Shown here one piece after another: positions 24,672 through 32,439 of a DNA stretch of 64,000 bases. The stretch lies in the NCBI GenBank assembly GCA_022843485.1, contig JALHNM010000012.1, forward strand, positions 1 through 64,000. The letters are read 5' to 3'. The notes beneath the pieces are model-generated. The model ran no database searches, was not told the origin of the DNA, and saw only the letters and a list, made by a program, of their open reading frames with translations. Positions within the stretch are counted from its first letter, which is position 1, and each line of letters opens with the position of its first letter. Source of the stretch: Fimbriimonadaceae bacterium (lineage in GTDB: Bacteria; Armatimonadota; Fimbriimonadia; Fimbriimonadales; Fimbriimonadaceae). A program made the position numbers and the translations under genes.

Positions 24672-25024
24672 GGTACGACGGGTGGCCCGGCCTCGTCGGT
24701 GAGCGAGAGGCCGGGAACCGAAGCGTCTCGACTCCCGGCCTGCCCTCCGGGTCAGGCCGGGCCACCCGCCCGTGGCACGCCCGTCCCGGGCGTGGTCCCT
24801 GGGAAGTCCCGCCCCAGGCCGTGGCTCGCGGGGCCCGCCCCTGGTCTCCAGGGCGGCCCGCCCTGACCCGCCCAGCAGCGCGCGTGGCCCGTACTTCTCG
24901 CGAAGCAACAGGCCGGGTGCGGCACCGACCCCATTCCCGGCCTGCCCTCCGGATCAGGCCGGGCCACCCGACTGCCCTGCGGGTCAGGCCGGGCCACTCG
25001 CTGGGCCGGGCCACCCGGCCAGCC
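24672..25024 (+). repeat. Intergenic repeat block: families A, B, A
   Basis: A complete family-A copy (24680-24771), a family-B copy with its hairpins (24771-24880), then a degenerate A copy plus two extra right ends (to 25019). No gene. Confidence 0.78.
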
Positions 25025-25025
25025 G

Positions 25026-26438
25026 TCATCGCCCCTTGGCCACCGCCTGCGCCACCATCGCGCTCAGGCCACGGGCGACGTAGTCGGCTTCGAGGTCGTA
25101 GTTGGCCAGGGCAACGATGGTGTAACCGCTCTCGCGGAAGCAGACGAGCTCGCCGCTGATGCCGGGAAAGCCGCCGCCGTGGCCGAACGAGCGGTCGTGC
25201 GGCCACGTGTCGGCCTGGAAGCCGAGCCCATAGGCGAGGGTGCCGGAGGCCTGCGTCATCTCGTCGAGCGTGGAAGGCTTGATCAGCCGCCCCGAGCGCA
25301 GGGCCTCGGCGAACTTCACCAAGTCGAGCACGGACGAGTAGCTGCCGCCAGCCGGGCTGCCCTTGGCCGTGTGCATGAAGAGGTTGTTCTTCGGCTCACC
25401 GGTCAGCCGGGGGCCGTCGAACGACACGTGGGTGTAGCCGAACGCGAGGTTGGGCGTGTCGCTGTCGGCCTCGAACGCTCCGGTGTCGCCCATCTGCAGC
25501 GGGTCGAAGAGCGACGCCTGGAGGTAAGCCCAGTACTCCTGGCCCGAGAGCTTCTCGATGATCGCGCCGAGGACGCAGTAACCCCCGTTGCTGTAGGCGA
25601 ACCGAGACCCCGGCTCGAAGGCCAGCGGCCGCTCCTGGAAGAGGGCCAGCCAGGACGCCACCGTCTTGAACGCGTCCTTCGGGCTCCTCTGGTACTCCTC
25701 GTTGAAGATGTCGCCTACGCCCGACCGGTGGCCCAGCAAGTGCCGCACCGTCACCTTCTCGCGCACGGCCTCGTTCGGGAAGTCCGGCAGCACCTCGCCC
25801 ACCTTGGTGTCGAAGGTCAGCCGGCCGGCCTCGACGAACTGGGCGATGGCCACGGCGGTGAACATCTTGCCCATCGAGGCCAGGTTGAACTTGGTGTCGG
25901 GCCGGTTGGCGACCTTGAAGCCCCGGTGCGCGAGCCCGTAGGCGTCGCTGAAGAGCACCTTGCCGTCCTTGACCAAGGCCACCGCCCCGTTGAACTTGCC
26001 TCGCTCGGCGACTCGTCGCACATGGGCGCGAGCCGTCTCGACGAGGTTGGCCTCGGTCAGGCCCTCGAACGGCGGGTAGTCCACCGCCCGGGCCCGCCGG
26101 GTGCCGAGCCGCCACCCCGTGTCGGTCTTCGACACGAGCATCGTGACGTAGGCCTCCACGTCCTCGAGAGAGACGAGCGCCTCGACCCGGGCATCCGTCT
26201 GGGCGAGCGTCTTGACGAGCTTGAGGCGGCCGGCACGTTGCTTTGCCGCGACCTCTTCGTCGGTGACGTCGGCGATCTCGGCGTCGGTCTTGAGCCAACC
26301 GAGCTCCTTATGGAACGACGAGATCCGCTTGGCGTCCCCGCTGTTGACGGCGGCCAGCCAACGGTCGAGCACCTCGGTCGGCTGGGGAGCGGTCTGGGCG
26401 GCGAGAAGCATGGCGGTGAGCGTGAGTGTGTGGGTCAT
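25026..26438 (-). CDS. Serine hydrolase (class C beta-lactamase/DD-peptidase family)
   Basis: 470 residues. Short signal peptide MTHTLTLTAMLLAAQTA; residues about 20-115 look like an NTF2/SnoaL-type domain; the rest is the beta-lactamase fold with SMGK (Ser-x-x-Lys nucleophile motif), YSN (Tyr-x-Asn) and HGG near the end. Enzymes of this family hydrolyse esters, D-amino peptides or lactams; the substrate is not predictable. It is translated from the same message as the upstream ArsR-like regulator (ATGA overlap), suggesting control by that regulator. Confidence 0.9.
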   Translation of the reverse strand: MTHTLTLTAMLLAAQTAPQPTEVLDRWLAAVNSGDAKRISSFHKELGWLKTDAEIADVTDEEVAAKQRAGRLKLVKTLAQTDARVEALVSLEDVEAYVTMLVSKTDTGWRLGTRRARAVDYPPFEGLTEANLVETARAHVRRVAERGKFNGAVALVKDGKVLFSDAYGLAHRGFKVANRPDTKFNLASMGKMFTAVAIAQFVEAGRLTFDTKVGEVLPDFPNEAVREKVTVRHLLGHRSGVGDIFNEEYQRSPKDAFKTVASWLALFQERPLAFEPGSRFAYSNGGYCVLGAIIEKLSGQEYWAYLQASLFDPLQMGDTGAFEADSDTPNLAFGYTHVSFDGPRLTGEPKNNLFMHTAKGSPAGGSYSSVLDLVKFAEALRSGRLIKPSTLDEMTQASGTLAYGLGFQADTWPHDRSFGHGGGFPGISGELVCFRESGYTIVALANYDLEADYVARGLSAMVAQAVAKGR

Positions 26439-27019
26439 GGTCTTGGTTCTTCTTCTGGCCCTGGGGCCGGGTCTTGAGTCGCGGGCAGATCACGCATGGG
26501 CAGATCCACCAGGGCGAGGCGTCGTAGGCGGCGCTCCGGAGTCCGGGGCCGGTCGGCGAAGCTGCGCACGGTCTCGAGGAGCGCACGGTTGAGCTCGACG
26601 CTCTCCTCTGGCGAGAGGTAGAGGGACAGGCCACGGCACCTCCAGTCGCCTGGGCGCACGCCCGTGCCACGGACGGCGTCGGCGTAGCACGTCATGAGTT
26701 CGGCCAAGAACACGTTCACGTAGTGGGCGTTCTCGTCCACCGAGTCGGGGTCAATGGCGTCGCGGTCGAGCAGGCCGGCGCCGTCGGCGACCGCCAGCAC
26801 CCGCTCCCTCCGCCCCCCCGCGCCCCGCTCGGCGACCACTCGGAGTAGCCCGCCGTCGATCAGAAGGGCGATGTGGCGGTAGAGGCTCGGCATCGGCACG
26901 CTGTCGAGTAGCGAGCCCAACTGCTCGACCGTCAACTCTCGCCCTGCCAAAGCCACCATCACCCGCATCCGAAGCGGGTGCGCGATCAGCTCGTTGCGGG
27001 TCGGTGTCTTCGATCTCAT
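26435..27019 (-). CDS. ArsR/HTH_20-type transcriptional regulator
   Basis: 194 residues with an N-terminal winged helix: HPLRMRVMVALAGRELTVEQ, then SLYRHIALLIDGGLLRVV. The C-terminal part (about 85-190) is helical and may sense a ligand or dimerise (LSPEESVELNRALLETVRSF). It overlaps the serine hydrolase by four bases. A perfect 18-bp palindrome covers its own start codon, so it probably represses its own operon. Confidence 0.85.
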   Translation of the reverse strand: MRSKTPTRNELIAHPLRMRVMVALAGRELTVEQLGSLLDSVPMPSLYRHIALLIDGGLLRVVAERGAGGRRERVLAVADGAGLLDRDAIDPDSVDENAHYVNVFLAELMTCYADAVRGTGVRPGDWRCRGLSLYLSPEESVELNRALLETVRSFADRPRTPERRLRRLALVDLPMRDLPATQDPAPGPEEEPRP

Positions 27020-27032
27020 TATCGATAATGAG
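27015..27032. promoter_or_regulatory. Perfect 18-bp palindromic operator CTCATTATCGATAATGAG
   Basis: The palindrome contains the start codon of the regulator (27017-27019 on the minus strand) and is AT-rich in a very GC-rich setting. Its size and position fit an autoregulatory binding site of a dimeric winged-helix protein. Confidence 0.75.
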
Positions 27033-27104
27033 TTTAATCCACCCCGCCGGAACCGCTGAGTCTCTGGTCCCGAAGGCTAGGGACTACGACGCCATTCCTC
27101 ACGG

Positions 27105-27440
27105 GAATCCGTGGCACGCCCGTCCCGGACCTGGTCCCCGGGCCGTCCCGCCCCAGGCCGTGGCTGGGGCGGCCCGCCCCTGGTCCCCATGGCGGCTCGC
27201 CCTGACCCGGCCTGCCCTCCGGGTCAGGCCGGGCCACCCGCCCCGGGGCGTGGCTGGGGCGGCTCGCCCCTGGTCCCCGGGGCGGCCCGCCCCGACCCGC
27301 CCGCCACCGCAGACGGGTTGCCCGGCCCAGTCACGTCGCAGAGGGTCGAGGCTGGCGCAGATCCTTGTTCCGGTCTCTCCCCCCGTTGGGCACCACCTCT
27401 GATCCCGGCCTGCCCGTCGAGTCAGGCAGGGCCACCCAGC
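27105..27440 (+). repeat. Intergenic repeat block: families B, A, B, A
   Basis: Full B module (27108-27205), short A right end (27206-27240), partial B module (27241-27300) and degenerate A module (27315-27436). The remaining 27440-27528 shows no clear feature apart from the next gene's upstream region. Confidence 0.75.
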
Positions 27441-27528
27441 CGTCGGGGCACACCGGATTTCAGGGATTGGCCCCTTGCGCCTCTGAACCTCCGCTGCTAG
27501 CCCGCGTCATTACCGACGGAGCCACACT

Positions 27529-29049
27529 GTGAGACCTCTACTGATTGCGTTACTCGCCCTCCCCCTCGTCGCTAGCGCCCAGAACTTCGTCAGGATCCCG
27601 AACGTCACGTACGGAACCTACCTAGACTCCAACAACCAGGTCGTCGAGCTCAAACTCGACGTCTACAAGCCCGTCCAAGGCAACGGCCCCTTCCCGTGCG
27701 TGGTTTGGATCCACGGCGGGGGCTGGAGCAAGGGCTCGAAGGAGGCCATCGACCCGCACGTCACCGACCTCACCACCCGAGGGTACGTCGTCGCCAGCAT
27801 CAACTACCGTCTGGTGCAGGCCGGCCCCTGGCCTGCGCAGATCAACGACTGCCGCGGCGCGGTTCGCTTCCTGCGCGCGAACGCCGCCCTCTACGGCATC
27901 GACCCCACCAAGTTCGCGACCTGGGGCAACTCGGCGGGCGGGCACCTCTCGCTCATGATGGCCACCGCCGGCGACACCCGGGAGTACCGCGAAGGGAACC
28001 TGGTCGTCGACCTGGAAGGCACCACGGGCGGCAACCTCGACCAATCGAGCGCCGTCCAGGCCTGCATCAACTACTTCGGCGTGGCCGACCTGCTGTCGAT
28101 GAACGACTTCGACGCCCGGTACGACAGCGGCGACCCGTCCTCTGGCGCCTCGCGCATGGTGGGCGGCCCCCTCCAGGAGCGGCCGGAGATGGCCATCGCC
28201 GCATCGCCGAGCACCTATGTGTCCCCGAACGACCCGCCCACGCTGCACGTCCACGGGGCACAAGACGACCAGGTCCCCTTCAACCAGACCGAGAGCCTGG
28301 CGTACCTCCAGAAGCAGCGCGGTGCTCGGTACGCCATTTGGCCGCTACCGAACGGCGGCCATGGCGGCACCGGGTTCCGAACCCCGCCCACCACGAGCGT
28401 CGTCTACGCCTTCCTCGACGAGCACCTAAAGGGGCGCCAACTGCAGCACCCGAACTTCCTCCCGACCGCGACCCCCGCCCAAGGCCAGGTCCCGCTCGAG
28501 ACCACGCTGCGGCCGATCTTCACCAGGGCCATCTTCCTCCCTGCCCAACCGATCTGGTCGTTCGGGGACAGCGGCGCGAGGGCGGGCGGCACCTTGCAGC
28601 ACCGCTACGAGTGGACGGGCGAGTTCCCGATGTCGGTGACCGTCCGGCTCGGCGACAACGGGGTCACGACGAACACCGCGCTCGTGCGAGTGTTCGCTCC
28701 GGGCAGCGGCCCCCAAGGGACGCTCCGGTTCCACAACACCTCGCGGCTCGCCCGAGAGGTCGGGACGGCCATCTGGGTGCGGGTCTTGCGGCAGCTCGGG
28801 TCCACCGGCGCGGTCAGCGTGAGCTTCCGCACGTCTCCCGGTTCGGCGCTGCCGGGCCTCGACTACGTCCACACCGAGGGCCGACTCGACTTCGCGGACG
28901 GCGAGACAGTCAAGGTCATCAAGGTCCCGGTCATCGACGACGGGGTCACGGAGCCCGAGGAGAACTTCTTCATCGAGATGGGCAACCCGACCGGCGGCGC
29001 CGTCGTCGGCGTCCCCGGCCGAGTGACCGTCCGCCTCGTCGACCAGTAA
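27529..29049 (+). CDS. Secreted alpha/beta-hydrolase (carboxylesterase) with C-terminal Calx-beta domain
   Basis: 506 residues. GTG start, then signal peptide MRPLLIALLALPLVASAQ. The hydrolase (about 20-305) has oxyanion motif HGGGWSKG, nucleophile elbow GNSAGG, an Asp in HGAQDDQVPF and His in NGGHGG, all typical of hormone-sensitive-lipase/acetylxylan-esterase-like enzymes. Residues about 395-506 are a Calx-beta repeat (ALPGLDYVHTEGRLDFADGE, VIDDGVTEPEENFFIEM). A middle region of roughly 85 residues resembles a PKD-like beta module. It probably degrades acylated polysaccharide or ester substrates at the cell surface. Confidence 0.88.
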   Translation: MRPLLIALLALPLVASAQNFVRIPNVTYGTYLDSNNQVVELKLDVYKPVQGNGPFPCVVWIHGGGWSKGSKEAIDPHVTDLTTRGYVVASINYRLVQAGPWPAQINDCRGAVRFLRANAALYGIDPTKFATWGNSAGGHLSLMMATAGDTREYREGNLVVDLEGTTGGNLDQSSAVQACINYFGVADLLSMNDFDARYDSGDPSSGASRMVGGPLQERPEMAIAASPSTYVSPNDPPTLHVHGAQDDQVPFNQTESLAYLQKQRGARYAIWPLPNGGHGGTGFRTPPTTSVVYAFLDEHLKGRQLQHPNFLPTATPAQGQVPLETTLRPIFTRAIFLPAQPIWSFGDSGARAGGTLQHRYEWTGEFPMSVTVRLGDNGVTTNTALVRVFAPGSGPQGTLRFHNTSRLAREVGTAIWVRVLRQLGSTGAVSVSFRTSPGSALPGLDYVHTEGRLDFADGETVKVIKVPVIDDGVTEPEENFFIEMGNPTGGAVVGVPGRVTVRLVDQ

Positions 29050-29074
29050 GGTCGGCACGACCGCTAGCCGCCCC

Positions 29075-29190
29075 GGCCCGTGCCTGGGGCGTCCCGCCCC
29101 AGGGTGGCTGGGGCGGCTCGCCCCTGATCCCCCGGGCGGCCCGGCCTGGCCCGGCATGCCCTACGGGTCAGGCCGGGCTACCCGCGGGGT
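29075..29190 (+). repeat. Family B and A repeats (short copies)
   Basis: CTGGGGCGTCCCGCCCCAG hairpin at about 29084-29102 and GGGGCG/CGCCCC-type stem, then a family-A right end (GGTCAGGCCGGGCTACCCG) at 29167-29185. Confidence 0.7.
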
Positions 29191-29198
29191 CCGGGCCG

Positions 29199-29600
29199 TT
29201 AGTGGTCCATGCCGTAGTAGAACTTAGCCTCGGTGATCTTGCCGTCCGCGACCGTGTAGTGCGCCATCTCGCGCATGTCGAACTTCTGGCCGGCCATCGG
29301 GCCTTCCTTGAACGTGCACGACATCCACTGCTCGACGATGAACGTGTCGTCGTGGGGGTACGGCTTGCCGATGCCCATGTCGTGGACCTCGAGGTTGCCG
29401 AAGAAGTGCTCGGCGGCCTGCATCAGGGCCTGCTTGCCCTCCACGATGCGCGGCTGCGGCGAGTCGGGCATGACGAACGCCTCGACGTGGCGGGCGTTGT
29501 CGGCGTAGAGCTCGGCCATCGCCTCCATGTGCTTGCCCTGGGCGCAAAGCTCGCACAGTCGGTTGGCGACGGTCTCGGTCGGGTTCATGGTCGCGGCCAT
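29199..29600 (-). CDS. NTF2-like/SnoaL-domain protein
   Basis: 133 residues. The pattern of a small cone-shaped NTF2-like fold is clear: VANRLCELCAQGKHMEAMAELY, a beta hairpin, KQALMQAAEHFFGNLEVHDM, and C-terminal strands REMAHYTVADGKITEAKFYYG. Such proteins bind or isomerise small molecules; no catalytic residues can be assigned. A TAGGAT box lies 6 bases before the ATG (leaderless). Confidence 0.85.
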   Translation of the reverse strand: MAATMNPTETVANRLCELCAQGKHMEAMAELYADNARHVEAFVMPDSPQPRIVEGKQALMQAAEHFFGNLEVHDMGIGKPYPHDDTFIVEQWMSCTFKEGPMAGQKFDMREMAHYTVADGKITEAKFYYGMDH

Positions 29601-29606
29601 GCCGGG

Positions 29607-29612
29607 ATCCTA
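29607..29612 (-). promoter_or_regulatory. -10 box TAGGAT, leaderless NTF2-like gene
   Basis: On the minus strand, separated by 6 bases from the ATG at 29600. Confidence 0.45.
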
Positions 29613-29689
29613 CCCCGGCAGACCCGGCTCCGTAGTCTTGATTACAGAAACCCCCGCGGCCGCCCCTCCACGGTGCGTCACGCCCGCCG

Positions 29690-29895
29690 ATCCCGGGCGC
29701 GGCCGCTGGGGCGTCCCGCCCCAGGGCCGTGGCTCGGGCGGCCCGCCCCTGGTCCTCAGGGCGGCTCGCCCTGACGCGTGGGCGCACCGCCCTGCAGACC
29801 CGCGAGCCCCTGCTCCCGGCCTGCCCTTCGGGTCAGGCCGGGCCACCCGCCGCCGCCCCGATCCTGGCCAGCCCTACGGGGCAGGCCGGGGAACC
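29690..29895 (+). repeat. Family B and A repeats
   Basis: B module with hairpins CTGGGGCGTCCCGCCCCAG and CAGGGCGGCTCGCCCTG at about 29706-29775; A right end GGTCAGGCCGGGCCACCCG at 29832-29850. The following 29900-30050 shows nothing convincing. Confidence 0.72.
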
Positions 29896-30054
29896 CACCC
29901 CTTCACGGGCGCTAGGGCTCGTGACCGGGGTGATGTCTTGTGCTCCTCGGGCCCTCTCCGTCGGAGGCCTGCCCGGCAGCGGGCCTTGAGGGGCGGCGCG
30001 GAGCGTCGACCTCCGGGCCGGGCCGGGCCGTCTCCCTCCTTGCTGGCCTCTTTG

Positions 30055-30114
30055 ACGCCTCTTACACGCCTCTTCAACGCCTCTTAAACACTTTAAGAGG
30101 CGTGTAAGAGGCGT
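30055..30114. repeat. Family-C element, second copy
   Basis: ACGCCTCTTACACGCCTCTT at 30055-30074 and its exact reverse complement at 30095-30114, again with a 20-base spacer holding a third direct 9-mer. Same 11-bp phasing as the copy at 23722; the spacers differ in their second half, and flanks are partly similar (TTTGACGCC before, TCGAAGAGG after). Confidence 0.85.
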
Positions 30115-30164
30115 CGTGCACCTGTCGAAGAGGCCACCAGGGAGTGTGCAGCCGGGGGCCGGGC

Positions 30165-30270
30165 CGCCTAGCGGGGCGAGTGCCCGAGGAAGGAGGGGCC
30201 CCGGATCCCGGCCTGCCCTCCGGGTCGGGCCGGGCCACCCGCCTTCTGGTCAGGCCGGGCCACCCGCCAC
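30165..30270 (+). repeat. Family-A repeat ends
   Basis: Two right ends (GGTCGGGCCGGGCCACCCG and GGTCAGGCCGGGCCACCCG) near 30222 and 30249 after a degenerate left half. This is the last copy seen in the window. Confidence 0.7.
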
Positions 30271-30345
30271 CCGCCGCCGAGGGGGTGGGGTTCTGCGGGC
30301 CAAGGGGCCTTGGCGGGCTACCTTGCGGGCCCCGAGGAGCCGACG

Positions 30346-30351
30346 TAGAAT
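30346..30351 (+). promoter_or_regulatory. -10 box TAGAAT, leaderless hydrolase gene
   Basis: TAGAAT ends 7 bases before the ATG at 30359. Confidence 0.5.
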
Positions 30352-30358
30352 AGCAGCC

Positions 30359-31594
30359 ATGGTCCCTGCGCTGATCCTCCTCGCCGCCCAGCAGCCGGTC
30401 TTCCGGGCCGACCGGACGGACCTCGCCGAGCGCCTCATCCGGTTCGAGCGGGCGTGGGCGGAGACCGGCGACACCGAGGTCAAGCGCAAGGCCGTGCCCC
30501 TCTTCTCCCAGGCCGTGGTCGGATTCCTCGGGGGCGACCCGGGCGGGTCGTGCCGGGCGATCGACCGGGCCGTCGCCGTCCTCCAGGGCCTCGACCCCGA
30601 CCCGATGGACGCCGTCTCCCTCCGGGTCGCGCCGGGCGTGCTCAACCCGGGCGAGCCCCTGCGGTGGGAGCTCCGGTGGAGCTACGACCCAGGGCCCCTG
30701 GAGCCCATCGACGTGCGGGTGGGCGACGACACCCACACCCTGGCCCGGGGCGCGGTGCTGCGGGGCCTGATCCCCTCGCCCGAGGACACGACCCTGCTCA
30801 CGGTCGACGCAGGGGGGCGGACGTGGTCGGTCGAAGTCCCCGTGGTGCCGGGGGTCGAGGGCCTCGCCAAGCGGGCCGCCGCAAGCGAGCACCCCGAGGC
30901 CAAGGGCTTCGCCGAGCTCTACGCCAAGCGGGACACGGCCGAGGTCCAGCCCGACTGGCCCGCCCTGGCCGACCGGGTCGAGCGGCTGCTGCGGGACCCC
31001 GCCTCACCGCCCGGGCCGGACGTGGCGCTCGCCCGATGGGGCTCGACCTGGCTGCGGGCCTGGCTCCCGCCACGGGCGCCGGGCACCCTCGTCGTCGCCG
31101 TCCACGGGGCCGGAGGGAGCGAGAACCTCTTCTTCGACGGCTACGGCGGGGGCCGGGCCTCGACGCTCGCCGCCCAACGGGGCTGGGCCTTCGTCGCCCC
31201 CCGGGCCGGGGCCGGGGCCGGGGCCGTCCAAGACGCCATCGGCTACTACGGGAACGTCTTCGGCGAAGCTCCGGGCCGGGTCGTGCTCATGGGGCACAGC
31301 ATGGGCGGGGCGGTCGTGCTGAACGCGGTGCGGGCGGGGGTGAAGCCGGCCGCGCTCGTGCTCTTCGCCCCCGCGGCGGCGGCTTGGCCGGCCGAGGCGA
31401 AGGAGGTGCCCGCCTTCCTCGCCGTCGGGGCCCAGGAGCTGGCGATGCTCGCCCGGTCGGCCACCTCGCTGCGGCAGGCCCGGCCCGACGCCACCTTCCT
31501 CCAGCCCGACCCGTGCGAGCACTACCTGGTGGTGGGCGAGGCGGCGGACGCGGCTTACCGGTGGCTGGACGAGACCCTCAAGCCCGGCGGCTAG
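30359..31594 (+). CDS. Alpha/beta hydrolase with N-terminal helical region
   Basis: 411 residues. The first 240 residues form a largely helical and beta-sandwich region without a recognised domain (RVAPGVLNPGEPLRWELRW is Ig-like). From about 240 the hydrolase begins: LVVAVHGAGGSENLF (oxyanion), MGHSMGGAVVL (nucleophile Ser), with a likely catalytic His in CEHYLVV near the end. The start MVPALILLAAQQPVFRA has a short hydrophobic n-region, possibly a weak signal. ATG at 30359 is chosen because of the promoter box just upstream. Confidence 0.85.
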   Translation: MVPALILLAAQQPVFRADRTDLAERLIRFERAWAETGDTEVKRKAVPLFSQAVVGFLGGDPGGSCRAIDRAVAVLQGLDPDPMDAVSLRVAPGVLNPGEPLRWELRWSYDPGPLEPIDVRVGDDTHTLARGAVLRGLIPSPEDTTLLTVDAGGRTWSVEVPVVPGVEGLAKRAAASEHPEAKGFAELYAKRDTAEVQPDWPALADRVERLLRDPASPPGPDVALARWGSTWLRAWLPPRAPGTLVVAVHGAGGSENLFFDGYGGGRASTLAAQRGWAFVAPRAGAGAGAVQDAIGYYGNVFGEAPGRVVLMGHSMGGAVVLNAVRAGVKPAALVLFAPAAAAWPAEAKEVPAFLAVGAQELAMLARSATSLRQARPDATFLQPDPCEHYLVVGEAADAAYRWLDETLKPGG

Positions 31595-31618
31595 CCCCGG
31601 ACCGGGAGGGCCGACGGG

Positions 31619-31624
31619 TAGCCT
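31619..31624 (+). promoter_or_regulatory. -10 box TAGCCT, phosphodiesterase gene
   Basis: TAGCCT ends 10 bases before the ATG at 31635, suggesting an almost leaderless transcript. Confidence 0.4.
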
Positions 31625-31634
31625 CCCGGCCGCC

Positions 31635-32399
31635 ATGACCCTGCACGTGAGCATCGACGGACTGCGCCCGGACGCGGTCACGCCCGAGACCGCCCCGTTC
31701 CTCGACCGCCTCCTCGCCGAAGGGCGCTCGAGCCGCGAGGCCCGCACCGTGATGCCGAGCGTCACACTCCCTTGCCACACCTCGATGGTGCGGTCTGTCC
31801 CGCCCACCCGCCACGGGGTCACCTCCAACACGTTCACCCCGCTCGCCCGGCCCGTCCCCTCCATCGCCGACCAGGCGAAGGCGCACGGCCGCCGGACAGG
31901 CATGTTCCACAACTGGAGCGAGCTCCGCGACCTCGCCGATCCCGCCAGCCTGGACGTGGTCATGATGAACAGCCACAACCGGGCCCACGAGGACGACCAC
32001 CGGGTCACGGACTACTGCCTGGCGGCGCTGGCGACCGAGGGGCTGGACTACGCCTTCCTCTACCTGGGGCACGTGGACAGCGCCGGCCATGCCCACGGAT
32101 GGATGAGCGACGCCTACCTGGCGGCCGTCACGAACGCCGACGCCTGCGTCCGCCGGGCGGTCGAAGGGGCACTCGACCCCGACCTGCGGGTGCTCTGGCT
32201 GAGCGACCACGGGGGCCACGACCGCGGGCACGGCACCGACTGCGACGAGGACATGACGATCCCGTTCTGCGTGTGGTGGCCGGGGGTCGCGGCGGCCCGG
32301 CTCGAGGGCGTCCAGATCCTCGACGCCGCCCCTACGCTCGCAGCGATGCTGGGCGTGCCCGGGCACGAGGATTGGGAAGGCACGGACCGGAGCTCGTGA
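31635..32399 (+). CDS. Nucleotide pyrophosphatase/phosphodiesterase (alkaline phosphatase superfamily)
   Basis: 254 residues. Metal-site motifs in order: HVSIDGLRPDAV (metal Asp), MPSVTLPCHTSM (nucleophile Thr), HVDSAGHAHG (Asp and His) and LSDHGGHDRGHG (Asp-His). This is the NPP-type arrangement that hydrolyses phosphodiesters or nucleotides. There is no signal peptide, so it may be cytosolic. It is shorter than eukaryotic NPPs but normal for bacterial ones. Confidence 0.88.
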   Translation: MTLHVSIDGLRPDAVTPETAPFLDRLLAEGRSSREARTVMPSVTLPCHTSMVRSVPPTRHGVTSNTFTPLARPVPSIADQAKAHGRRTGMFHNWSELRDLADPASLDVVMMNSHNRAHEDDHRVTDYCLAALATEGLDYAFLYLGHVDSAGHAHGWMSDAYLAAVTNADACVRRAVEGALDPDLRVLWLSDHGGHDRGHGTDCDEDMTIPFCVWWPGVAAARLEGVQILDAAPTLAAMLGVPGHEDWEGTDRSS

Positions 32400-32405
32400 G
32401 CCCAC

Positions 32406-32430
32406 GGGCCCCCACGTCGCGTGGGGGCCC
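32406..32430. terminator. Bidirectional hairpin between convergent genes
   Basis: GGGCCCCCACG-TCG-CGTGGGGGCCC: an 11-bp perfect stem with a 3-base loop in a 40-base gap between convergent genes. There is no T-tract. Confidence 0.55.
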
Positions 32431-32439
32431 GCCCGGCGG

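Noticed and set aside
19835-30270. CRISPR array in the repeat-rich region
   Set aside because: Units are of unequal length, separated by genes, alternate between families and lack regular unique spacers; no cas genes are present.
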